Assembly: GCF_024679245.1 (NCBI RefSeq)
Contig: NW_027125104.1
Location: forward strand, 806,001 to 870,000
Origin: Pseudorasbora parva
Taxonomy: Eukaryota > Chordata > Actinopteri > Cypriniformes > Gobionidae
Length of the DNA: 64,000 nucleotides
Direction of reading: 5' to 3'
This document shows, in pieces, positions 19,350 through 30,023 of this stretch. The translations under genes were made by a program, and so were the position numbers. Below the pieces are notes generated by a model. That model had not been told where the DNA came from. It did not search any database and saw nothing but the letters and a program-made list of their open reading frames with translations. Each line of letters begins with the position of its first letter. The stretch's first letter is position 1.

Positions 19350-19537
19350 ATCGCTTCTCGGCCTTTTGGCTAAGATCAAGTGTAGTATCTGTTCTTATCA
19401 GTTTAATATCTGATACGTCCCCTATCCGGGGACTGCATATTAAATTGATTTTTGGCACATGGAGCCGGAACCGGGGCTTGCTCCGTCCACTCCACGCATC
19501 GACCTGGTATTGCAGTGCCTCCAGGAACGGTGTGCTT
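19350..19537 (+). ncRNA. RNU2: U2 snRNA, form A, unit 8
   Basis: Intact form A copy, the A half of the first dimer. Confidence 0.97.
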
Positions 19538-20008
19538 CCCCTTTTTGGGGACTGCGAATTGTTGTGACTAATAGAAGAACCAACAACACCACTGGAATTT
19601 TGTCAGAGAATACAGAAATACGCAGGAAGCGCATACAGAATGATGATGAGGTGACCGTTGACGATGACCGTGCCACAGAGAAAGCAGCAAGCTGCGGTCA
19701 TATGAGCATAGGGAAAAAAGAAGAACAAAAGCGTCGGTTGCCGGCCGGCTGACTCATCACCGTCACAGCACGTTTTTTGATGTCCCTCTTATTTGAGAGT
19801 CTTTACCAACGAGCTGATGAGTCCAATCGGGGGTTTGTGTTGGATGGATTAGGGACACCTGATTCAAATCAAGGTCAGGCACGCACGCACGCAGCAGTCA
19901 AGCAATGGAAGGTGCCCCGTCCTTCCTTTTCTTGGGGGAGGGGAAGGTCACCGTGTTTGAGGATGGCGAAGGGGGATAGGGCGCCTCTGCCTGGAGGCCA
20001 GGCAACTC

Positions 20009-20172
20009 ATACTTACCTGGCAGGGGAGACACCATGATCAGGAAGGTGGTTCACCCAGGGCGAGGCTCGGCCATTGCACTCCGGTTGTGCTGACCCCTGC
20101 GAATTCCCCAAATGTGGGAATCTCGACTGCATAATTTATGGTAGTGGGGGACTGCGTTCGCGCTCTCCCCTG
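20009..20172 (+). ncRNA. RNU1: U1 snRNA, unit 9
   Basis: Full-length copy with PSE edge A. The following spacer has the 5-bp deletion near 20743. Confidence 0.97.
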
Positions 20173-21200
20173 TACACACTGGTTAAAAGCAGATAGCGTG
20201 GAGGGAAAAAGCGTGCGGTTCTTGACGCTTGTGGCGCCGCCCACTGCCCCAAAGGGTGAAGTTGCACCAGTTTTGTTATGTTTCTGTCTCTTTCTGCTGT
20301 GTCAGCCAGTGACCCGGAGAGTTCAGAGAACTGAACTGCGTCTGTTTTCATCGAGGTTGTCGAAACCTGCGACCGGTTTGCCGAATGTGGTTTTTCCCAC
20401 AAACTTTGATATTCAACGGACGAGTTGATTGACAGCAGTGGTCCCAAAGGCAAAGTTGTTCGGATGGAGGTTTTCTGTCGTATGGTACGACTGTCTCGTG
20501 CGCGTGCTGTGAAAAAGCACGCGACATACGTTCGCCTATAGCCGCTCTCATGTTGTTGCTTTTTCATTTTAAAGCGCCACTAGGTGGCCATTCACCGCGT
20601 CCTTTCTCGCCTGACCCCAGACTGAGCCCGTGCACGGGTGTACCGGCTTGGGTGAAATTGTCTCGTTCCGTCCAAGAGCTATAGCCGTTCTAGCAGACCC
20701 CGCCTCGCCCAGCCCGTAGGTTTCGGCCTGCCGCCGCCAAGCCGAAATTCCCACTTTTTTTCCGATCTGGACGGACAGTCAGACTCCAGAGAATCTTTCT
20801 GCACTGGTTTGGGCCAGATCGGGCAAAAGACCTAGGACTAGTGTGCAAAAGTAGGTTTTTCACAAAATCCCAAATACCCGAAAATTTCGCCAGCGCAACC
20901 TTCGAATCCGAGGCATGCGTCTCGCTCGGCTCGAGCCAAGGATTCCGATGATATAAGACACTTGGTTCTGCGGCGTGCGGTTTGGGAGCTACGAGCCATT
21001 TCGTACTTTCGGTGGCTGTAGCGCCACCGCCGGGCCCATCGGGGGGCCAGCCTTGGTGATGTTGTAGAGCGAGTGGCTAGTGCCATCCCTCAAAGTTTCA
21101 GGTCTCTACGACGTACGGCCTTTGCCAACCCTCCCCCCCCTCACCGCTTCCCAGATGGGCGTCGCCTTTGCCGGCTCCCCTGCCGCTGCGTCATTGTGTC

Positions 21201-21388
21201 ATCGCTTCTCGGCCTTTTGGCTAAGATCAAGTGTAGTATCTGTTCTTATCAGTGTAATATCTGATACGTCCCCTATCCGGGGGCTGCATATTAAATTGAT
21301 TTGTGGCACATGGAGCCGGACCCGGGGCTTGCTCCGTCCACTCCACGCATCGACCTGGTATTGCAGTGCCTCCAGGAACGGTGTGCTT
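21201..21388 (+). ncRNA. RNU2: U2 snRNA, form B2, unit 9
   Basis: Form B changes at nt 54, 103 and 121 plus A to G at nt 83. The last turns a U-A pair of stem-loop IIb into U-G, so pairing is kept. Confidence 0.95.
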
Positions 21389-21859
21389 CCCCTTTTTGGG
21401 GACTGCGAATTGTTGTGACTAATAGAAGAACCAACAACACCACTGGAATTTTGTCAGAGAATACAGAAATACGCAGGAAGCGCATACAGAATGACGATGA
21501 GGTGACCGTTGACGATGACCGTGCCACAGAGAAAGCAGCAAGCTGCGGTCATATGAGCATAGGGAAAAAAGAAGAACAAAAGCGTCGGTTGCCGGCCGGC
21601 TGACTCATCACCGTCACAGCACGTTTTTTGATGTCCCTCTTATTTGAGAGTCTTTACCAACGAGCTGATGAGTCGAATCGGGGGTTTGTGTTGGATGGAT
21701 TAGGGACACCTGATTCAAATCAAGGTCAGGCACGCACGCACGCAGCAGTCAAGCAATGGAAGGTGCCCCGTCCTTCCTTTTCTTGGGGGAGGGGAAGGTC
21801 ACCGTGTTTGAGGATGGCGAAGGGGGATAGGGCGCCTCTGCCTGGAGGCCAGGCAACTC

Positions 21860-22023
21860 ATACTTACCTGGCAGGGGAGACACCATGATCAGGAAGGTGG
21901 TTCACCCAGGGCGAGGCTCGGCCATTGCACTCCGGTTGTGCTGACCCCTGCGAATTCCCCAAATGTGGGAATCTCGACTGCATAATTTATGGTAGTGGGG
22001 GACTGCGTTCGCGCTCTCCCCTG
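21860..22023 (+). ncRNA. RNU1: U1 snRNA, unit 10
   Basis: Full-length copy with PSE edge A and the GGTGCC marker. Confidence 0.97.
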
Positions 22024-23056
22024 TACACACTGGTTAAAAGCAGATAGCGTGGAGGGAAAAAGCGTGCGGTTCTTGACGCTTGTGGTGCCGCCCACTGCCC
22101 CAAAGGGTGAAGTTGCACCAGTTTTGTTATGTTTCTGTCTCTTTCTGCTGTGTCAGCCAGTGACCCGGAGAGTTCAGAGAACTGAACTGCGTCTGTTTTC
22201 ATCGAGGTTGTCGAAACCTGCGACCGGTTTGCCGAATGTGGTTTTTCCCACAAACTTTGATATTCAACGGACGAGTTGATTGACAGCAGTGGTCCCAAAG
22301 GCAAAGTTGTTCGGATGGAGGTTTTCTGTCGTATGGTACGACTGTCTCGTGCGCGTGCTGTGAAAAAGCACGCGACATACGTTCGCCTATAGCCGCTCTC
22401 ATGTTGTTGCTTTTTCATTTTAAAGCGCCACTAGGTGGCCATTCACCGCGTCCTTTCTCGCCTGACCCCAGACTGAGCCCGTGCACGGGTGTACCGGCTT
22501 GGGTGAAATTGTCTCGTTCCGTCCAAGAGCTATAGCCGTTCTAGCAGACCCCGCCTCGCCCAGCCCGTATGTTTCGGCCTGCCGCCGCCAAGCTGAATCG
22601 AAATTCCCACTTTTTTTCCGATCTGGACGGACAGTCAGACTCCAGAGAATCTTTCTGCACTGGTTTGGGCCAGATCGGGCAAAAGACCTAGGACTAGTGT
22701 GCAAAAGTAGGTTTTTCACAAAATCAGAAATACCCGAAAATTTCGCCAGCGCAACCTTCGAATCCGAGGCATGCGTCTCGCTCGGCTCGAGCCAAGGATT
22801 CCGATGATATAAGACACTTGGTTCTGCGGCGTGCGGTTTGGGAGCTACGAGCCATTTCGTACTTTCGGTGGCTGTAGCGCCACCGCCGGGCCCATCGGGG
22901 GGCCAGCCTTGGTGATGTTGTAGAGCGAGTGGCTAGTACCATCCCTCAAAGTTTCAGGTCTCTACGACGTACGGCCTTTGCCAACCCTCCCCCCCCTCAC
23001 CGCTTCCCAGATGGGCGTCGCCTTTGCCGGCTCCCCTGCCGCTGCGTCATTGTGTC

Positions 23057-23244
23057 ATCGCTTCTCGGCCTTTTGGCTAAGATCAAGTGTAGTATCTGTT
23101 CTTATCAGTTTAATATCTGATACGTCCCCTATCCGGGGACTGCATATTAAATTGATTTTTGGCACATGGAGCCGGAACCGGGGCTTGCTCCGTCCACTCC
23201 ACGCATCGACCTGGTATTGCAGTGCCTCCAGGAACGGTGTGCTT
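23057..23244 (+). ncRNA. RNU2: U2 snRNA, form A, unit 10
   Basis: Intact form A copy, the A half of the second dimer. Confidence 0.97.
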
Positions 23245-23715
23245 CCCCTTTTTGGGGACTGCGAATTGTTGTGACTAATAGAAGAACCAACAACACCACT
23301 GGAATTTTGTCAGAGAATACAGAAATACGCAGGAAGCGCATACAGAATGATGATGAGGTGACCGTTGACGATGACCGTGCCACAGAGAAAGCAGCAAGCT
23401 GCGGTCATATGAGCATAGGGAAAAAAGAAGAACAAAAGCGTCGGTTGCCGGCCGGCTGACTCATCACCGTCACAGCACGTTTTTTGATGTCCCTCTTATT
23501 TGAGAGTCTTTACCAACGAGCTGATGAGTCCAATCGGGGGTTTGTGTTGGATGGATTAGGGACACCTGATTCAAATCAAGGTCAGGCACGCACGCACGCA
23601 GCAGTCAAGCAATGGAAGGTGCCCCGTCCTTCCTTTTCTTGGGGGAGGGGAAGGTCACCGTGTTTGAGGATGGCGAAGGGGGATAGGGCGCCTCTGCCTG
23701 GAGGCCAGGCAACTC

Positions 23716-23879
23716 ATACTTACCTGGCAGGGGAGACACCATGATCAGGAAGGTGGTTCACCCAGGGCGAGGCTCGGCCATTGCACTCCGGTTGTGCTGA
23801 CCCCTGCGAATTCCCCAAATGTGGGAATCTCGACTGCATAATTTATGGTAGTGGGGGACTGCGTTCGCGCTCTCCCCTG
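23716..23879 (+). ncRNA. RNU1: U1 snRNA, unit 11
   Basis: Full-length copy with PSE edge A. The spacer has the 5-bp deletion near 24449. Confidence 0.97.
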
Positions 23880-24907
23880 TACACACTGGTTAAAAGCAGA
23901 TAGCGTGGAGGGAAAAAGCGTGCGGTTCTTGACGCTTGTGGCGCCGCCCACTGCCCCAAAGGGTGAAGTTGCACCAGTTTTGTTATGTTTCTGTCTCTTT
24001 CTGCTGTGTCAGCCAGTGACCCGGAGAGTTCAGAGAACTGAACTGCGTCTGTTTTCATCGAGGTTGTCGAAACCTGCGACCGGTTTGCCGAATGTGGTTT
24101 TTCCCACAAACTTTGATATTCAACGGACGAGTTGATTGACAGCAGTGGTCCCAAAGGCAAAGTTGTTCGGATGGAGGTTTTCTGTCGTATGGTACGACTG
24201 TCTCGTGCGCGTGCTGTGAAAAAGCACGCGACATACGTTCGCCTATAGCCGCTCTCATGTTGTTGCTTTTTCATTTTAAAGCGCCACTAGGTGGCCATTC
24301 ACCGCGTCCTTTCTCGCCTGACCCCAGACTGAGCCCGTGCACGGGTGTACCGGCTTGGGTGAAATTGTCTCGTTCCGTCCAAGAGCTATAGCCGTTCTAG
24401 CAGACCCCGCCTCGCCCAGCCCGTAGGTTTCGGCCTGCCGCCGCCAAGCCGAAATTCCCACTTTTTTTCCGATCTGGACGGACAGTCAGACTCCAGAGAA
24501 TCTTTCTGCACTGGTTTGGGCCAGATCGGGCAAAAGACCTAGGACTAGTGTGCAAAAGTAGGTTTTTCACAAAATCCCAAATACCCGAAAATTTCGCCAG
24601 CGCAACCTTCGAATCCGAGGCATGCGTCTCGCTCGGCTCGAGCCAAGGATTCCGATGATATAAGACACTTGGTTCTGCGGCGTGCGGTTTGGGAGCTACG
24701 AGCCATTTCGTACTTTCGGTGGCTGTAGCGCCACCGCCGGGCCCATCGGGGGGCCAGCCTTGGTGATGTTGTAGAGCGAGTGGCTAGTGCCATCCCTCAA
24801 AGTTTCAGGTCTCTACGACGTACGGCCTTTGCCAACCCTCCCCCCCCTCACCGCTTCCCAGATGGGCGTCGCCTTTGCCGGCTCCCCTGCCGCTGCGTCA
24901 TTGTGTC

Positions 24908-25095
24908 ATCGCTTCTCGGCCTTTTGGCTAAGATCAAGTGTAGTATCTGTTCTTATCAGTGTAATATCTGATACGTCCCCTATCCGGGGGCTGCATATTA
25001 AATTGATTTGTGGCACATGGAGCCGGACCCGGGGCTTGCTCCGTCCACTCCACGCATCGACCTGGTATTGCAGTGCCTCCAGGAACGGTGTGCTT
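24908..25095 (+). ncRNA. RNU2: U2 snRNA, form B2, unit 11
   Basis: Intact form B2 copy. Confidence 0.95.
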
Positions 25096-25566
25096 CCCCT
25101 TTTTGGGGACTGCGAATTGTTGTGACTAATAGAAGAACCAACAACACCACTGGAATTTTGTCAGAGAATACAGAAATACGCAGGAAGCGCATACAGAATG
25201 ACGATGAGGTGACCGTTGACGATGACCGTGCCACAGAGAAAGCAGCAAGCTGCGGTCATATGAGCATAGGGAAAAAAGAAGAACAAAAGCGTCGGTTGCC
25301 GGCCGGCTGACTCATCACCGTCACAGCACGTTTTTTGATGTCCCTCTTATTTGAGAGTCTTTACCAACGAGCTGATGAGTCGAATCGGGGGTTTGTGTTG
25401 GATGGATTAGGGACACCTGATTCAAATCAAGGTCAGGCACGCACGCACGCAGCAGTCAAGCAATGGAAGGTGCCCCGTCCTTCCTTTTCTTGGGGGAGGG
25501 GAAGGTCACCGTGTTTGAGGATGGCGAAGGGGGATAGGGCGCCTCTGCCTGGAGGCCAGGCAACTC

Positions 25567-25730
25567 ATACTTACCTGGCAGGGGAGACACCATGATCAGG
25601 AAGGTGGTTCACCCAGGGCGAGGCTCGGCCATTGCACTCCGGTTGTGCTGACCCCTGCGAATTCCCCAAATGTGGGAATCTCGACTGCATAATTTATGGT
25701 AGTGGGGGACTGCGTTCGCGCTCTCCCCTG
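25567..25730 (+). ncRNA. RNU1: U1 snRNA, unit 12
   Basis: Full-length copy with PSE edge A and the GGTGCC marker at 25793. It sits at the left edge of the second 9.4-kb module. Confidence 0.97.
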
Positions 25731-26764
25731 TACACACTGGTTAAAAGCAGATAGCGTGGAGGGAAAAAGCGTGCGGTTCTTGACGCTTGTGGTGCCGCCC
25801 ACTGCCCCAAAGGGTGAAGTTGCACCAGTTTTGTTATGTTTCTGTCTCTTTCTGCTGTGTCAGCCAGTGACCCGGAGAGTTCAGAGAACTGAACTGCGTC
25901 TGTTTTCATCGAGGTTGTCGAAACCTGCGACCGGTTTGCCGAATGTGGTTTTTCCCACAAACTTTGATATTCAACGGACGAGTTGATTGACAGCAGTGGT
26001 CCCAAAGGCAAAGTTGTTCGGATGGAGGTTTTCTGTCGTATGGTACGACTGTCTCGTGCGCGTGCTGTGAAAAAGCACGCGACATACGTTCGCCTATAGC
26101 CGCTCTCATGTTGTTGCTTTTTCATTTTAAAGCGCCACTAGGTGGCCATTCACCGCGTCCTTTCTCGCCTGACCCCAGACTGAGCCCGTGCATGGGTGTA
26201 CCGGCTTGGGTGAAATTGTCTCGTTCCGTCCAAGAGCTATAGCCGTTCTAGCAGACCCCGCCTCGCCCAGCCCGTAGGTTTCGGCCTGCCGCCGCCAAGC
26301 TGAATCGAAATTCCCACTTTTTTTCCGATCTGGACGGACAGTCAGACTCCAGAGAATCTTTCTGCACTGGTTTGGGCCAGATCGGGCAAAAGACCTAGGA
26401 CTAGTGTGCAAAAGTAGGTTTTTCACAAAATCCCAAATACCCGAAAATTTCGCCAGCGCAACCTTCGAATCCGAGGCATGCGTCTCGCTCGGCTCGAGCC
26501 AAGGATTCCGATGATATAAGACACTTGGTTCTGCGGCGTGCGGTTTGGGAGCTACGAGCCATTTCGTACTTTCGGTGGCTGTAGCGCCACCGCCGGGCCC
26601 ATCGGGGGGCCAGCCTTGGTGATGTTGTAGAGCGAGTGGCTAGTACCATCCCTCAAAGTTTCAGGTCTCTACGACGTACGGCCTTTGCCAACCCTCCCCC
26701 CCCCTCACCGCTTCCCAGATGGGCGTCGCCTTTGCCGGCTCCCCTGCCGCTGCGTCATTGTGTC

Positions 26765-26952
26765 ATCGCTTCTCGGCCTTTTGGCTAAGATCAAGTGTAG
26801 TATCTGTTCTTATCAGTTTAATATCTGATACGTCCCCTATCCGGGGACTGCATATTAAATTGATTTTTGGCACATGGAGCCGGAACCGGGGCTTGCTCCG
26901 TCCACTCCACGCATCGACCTGGTATTGCAGTGCCTCCAGGAACGGTGTGCTT
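26765..26952 (+). ncRNA. RNU2: U2 snRNA, form A, unit 12
   Basis: Intact form A copy with a 9-C tract. Confidence 0.97.
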
Positions 26953-27423
26953 CCCCTTTTTGGGGACTGCGAATTGTTGTGACTAATAGAAGAACCAACA
27001 ACACCACTGGAATTTTGTCAGAGAATACAGAAATACGCAGGAAGCGCATACAGAATGACGATGAGGTGACCGTTGACGATGACCGTGCCACAGAGAAAGC
27101 AGCAAGCTGCGGTCATATGAGCATAGGGAAAAAAGAAGAACAAAAGCGTCGGTTGCCGGCCGGCTGACTCATCACCGTCACAGCACGTTTTTTGATGTCC
27201 CTCTTATTTGAGAGTCTTTACCAACGAGCTGATGAGTCGAATCGGGGGTTTGTGTTGGATGGATTAGGGACACCTGATTCAAATCAAGGTCAGGCACGCA
27301 CGCACGCAGCAGTCAAGCAATGGAAGGTGCCCCGTCCTTCCTTTTCTTGGGGGAGGGGAAGGTCACCGTGTTTGAGGGTGGCGAAGGGGGATAGGGCGCC
27401 TCTGCCTGGAGGCCAGGCAACTC

Positions 27424-27587
27424 ATACTTACCTGGCAGGGGAGACACCATGATCAGGAAGGTGGTTCACCCAGGGCGAGGCTCGGCCATTGCACTCCGGT
27501 TGTGCTGACCCCTGCGAATTCCCCAAATGTGGGAATCTCGACTGCATAATTTATGGTAGTGGGGGACTGCGTTCGCGCTCTCCCCTG
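27424..27587 (+). ncRNA. RNU1: U1 snRNA, unit 13
   Basis: Full-length copy with PSE edge G, in the unit disrupted by retrotransposon copy 2. Confidence 0.97.
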
Positions 27588-28559
27588 TACACACTGGTTA
27601 AAAGCAGATAGCGTGGAGGGAAAAAGCGTGCGGTTCTTGACGCTTGTGGCGCCGCCCACTGCCCCAAAGGGTGAAGTTGCACCAGTTTTGTTATGTTTCT
27701 GTCTCTTTCTGCTGTGTCAGCCAGTGACCCGGAGAGTTCAGAGAACTGAACTGCGTCTGTTTTCATCGAGGTTGTCGAAACCTGCGACCGGTTTGCCGAA
27801 TGTGGTTTTTCCCACAAACTTTGATATTCAACGGACGAGTTGATTGACAGCAGTGGTCCCAAAGGCAAAGTTGTTCGGATGGAGGTTTTCTGTCGTATGG
27901 TACGACTGTCTCGTGCGCGTGCTGTGAAAAAGCACGCGACATACGTTCGCCTATAGCCGCTCTCATGTTGTTGCTTTTTCATTTTAAAGCGCCACTAGGT
28001 GGCCATTCACCGCGTCCTTTCTCGCCTGACCCCAGACTGAGCCCGTGCATGGGTGTACCGGCTTGGGTGAAATTGTCTCGTTCCGTCCAAGAGCTATAGC
28101 CGTTCTAGCAGACCCCGCCTCGCCCAGCCCGTAGGTTTCGGCCTGCCGCCGCCAAGCTGAATCGAAATTCCCACTTTTTTTCCGATCTGGACGGACAGTC
28201 AGACTCCAGAGAATCTTTCTGCACTGGTTTGGGCCAGATCGGGCAAAAGACCTAGGACTAGTGTGCAAAAGTAGGTTTTTCACAAAATCCCAAATACCCG
28301 AAAATTTCGCCAGCGCAACCTTCGAATCCGAGGCATGCGTCTCGCTCGGCTCGAGCCAAGGATTCCGATGATATAAGACACTTGGTTCTGCGGCGTGCGG
28401 TTTGGGAGCTACGAGCCATTTCGTACTTTCGGTGGCTGTAGCGCCACCGCCGGGCCCATCGGGGGGCCAGCCTTGGTGATGTTGTAGAGCGAGTGGCTAG
28501 TACCATCCCTCAAAGTTTCAGGTCTCTACGACGTACGGCCTTTGCCAACCCTCCCCCCC

Positions 28560-28577
28560 TCACCGCTTCCCAGATGG
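28560..28577 (+). promoter_or_regulatory. U2 PSE upstream of retrotransposon copy 2
   Basis: Intact PSE with the 7-C tract, 75 bp before the element in the same orientation. Confidence 0.7.
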
Positions 28578-28619
28578 GCGTCGCCTTTGCCGGCTCCCCT
28601 GCCGCTGCGTCATTGTGTC

Positions 28620-28651
28620 ATCGCTTCTCGGCCTTTTGGCTAAGATCAAGT
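28620..28651 (+). pseudogene. RNU2: U2 snRNA 5' fragment (nt 1-32), disrupted by copy 2
   Basis: Same break after AAGATCAAGT as at copy 1. U2 resumes at 33492. Confidence 0.97.
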
Positions 28652-28679
28652 CGTGATTTCTTTGATCTTTTGAGAAGTT

Positions 28680-30023
28680 ATGATGGCTGGTGTAGCTGGG
28701 TACTCAGTTCCAAGGGCGGGACTGAGAAATACTCTACGTTTCCAAATGAAGACGCCGGGGGTGGAGATGATGGAAAGAGATGTGTTTGCACGGGTAGTTC
28801 TTCTGGACAAGCTGAAGTTGAAAGTGGAAGAGGTGTACTGTCTACAGACCAACAGACAAGAGAAGTGTTTTGACCTAACTTTGAACACGGTGGAATTATA
28901 CAAAGAGGTGTTGGAAAAGTTTGGGAAGTGTGACAAGGTGGGCTTGATGGGGAAATTCGAGGTGATAAGTCTGGACAGACCTAACTTCAGGGTCATCACT
29001 CTTCATATGTTTAACCCATACGTCACAGATGAAGCGTTGGTGGCTTTTTTGGGAAAATATGCTGAAGTTCTCACACCTGCAAGATACATAAAGGACAATG
29101 TGGGGTTATGGACTGGGAAAAGGCAGTTCCAAGTTCTCCTAAAATCGGATGAGGATGGGTTTGAGGGGGTCATGCACCCTCCTGCTTTTTTCAACATAGG
29201 AGCGGACAAGGGATATCTTTTCTATTCAAGACAGCCTCCTTTTTGTAGAAGGTGCAGACGGTATGGCCATAGTGATGGCAGGTGTGGAGAAGAAAGATGT
29301 TGGCGGTGTTCTAAGATGGGACACACAGCAAAAGAGTGCAGTATTCCTAAGTCATGTCACAGCTGTGGCTCATTAGGACATTTGATGAAGGAATGTAAGG
29401 AAGGGCGCAAGCTGAATCGAGGAGGAAGGAGAGTGGAGGAAACAGTGGCAGAGGAGAAGAACGGGGAGGAGGTCCAACAGGAGACAATGGAGCAAGAAAT
29501 AAAAGAGAAGGTGGTGTTTGAGGTGGTAAAGGAGGGAGGAAGCGAGGCAGAAGCAGAGAAAGTGGAAGATGTGATGGATGCTTTCTTAGAAGCGTTAAAT
29601 GGGGAACAGTTTAAGGTCACCGAGTTGTACACAGGGGATGTGGAAGATGAGATGGAAGTGGAGAGACAAAGTGACCCGGATGGATCAAGAGGGGATGGAA
29701 GTCAGCGGATCAGGAAAGCCGAGAAGGAAAAGGCGAGACCAGGCAAGAGGGTGAGAGCCGAGACGAGGCAGAGTTTGAGTTGTTCTGAGGATTCACTATC
29801 TACCGACAGTCAAGAGGGGCTCGAGATGGACAATGCTAGACCCTTATTTCAGTTGTCACAGGGAAAGGGTGGTAGTGACAATGAAGAACCGAAGGATGAT
29901 GGGGTTGGTCTCAGTGTGTCGCCCATATGCTGGTCAGATCTGGTGGGGACTGAGACTGGGACCACAGGACCACTGGGACCACTGGAGGATCGAGGGATGG
30001 AAGGGACATTAAGGACTGAATAA
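28680..30023 (+). CDS. Retrotransposon ORF1 protein, copy 2
   Basis: 447 aa, identical in every residue to the copy at 9018. The three CCHC knuckles are intact, and a TAA stop precedes ORF2 in the same frame. Confidence 0.93.
   Translation: MMAGVAGYSVPRAGLRNTLRFQMKTPGVEMMERDVFARVVLLDKLKLKVEEVYCLQTNRQEKCFDLTLNTVELYKEVLEKFGKCDKVGLMGKFEVISLDRPNFRVITLHMFNPYVTDEALVAFLGKYAEVLTPARYIKDNVGLWTGKRQFQVLLKSDEDGFEGVMHPPAFFNIGADKGYLFYSRQPPFCRRCRRYGHSDGRCGEERCWRCSKMGHTAKECSIPKSCHSCGSLGHLMKECKEGRKLNRGGRRVEETVAEEKNGEEVQQETMEQEIKEKVVFEVVKEGGSEAEAEKVEDVMDAFLEALNGEQFKVTELYTGDVEDEMEVERQSDPDGSRGDGSQRIRKAEKEKARPGKRVRAETRQSLSCSEDSLSTDSQEGLEMDNARPLFQLSQGKGGSDNEEPKDDGVGLSVSPICWSDLVGTETGTTGPLGPLEDRGMEGTLRTE

Larger units (their letters stand above)
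17494..24907 (+). repeat. A/B dimeric higher-order repeat, left region
   Basis: Two dimers of 3,707 bp (17494-21200 and 21201-24907) each contain a form B U2 followed by a form A U2. Linked spacer markers also alternate: GGTGCC versus GGCGCC after U1, CAGAAAT versus CCCAAAT, GAGTCC versus GAGTCG, and the 5-bp deletion in alternate units. Confidence 0.88.
6132..26192 (+). repeat. 20-kb segmental duplication, left copy
   Basis: It matches 36196-56256 at a constant offset of 30,064 bp, including the retrotransposon, the 10-bp deletion near 16924 and the alternating U2 forms. One difference was seen (14330). It ends where base 26193 is T and base 56257 is C. Confidence 0.88.
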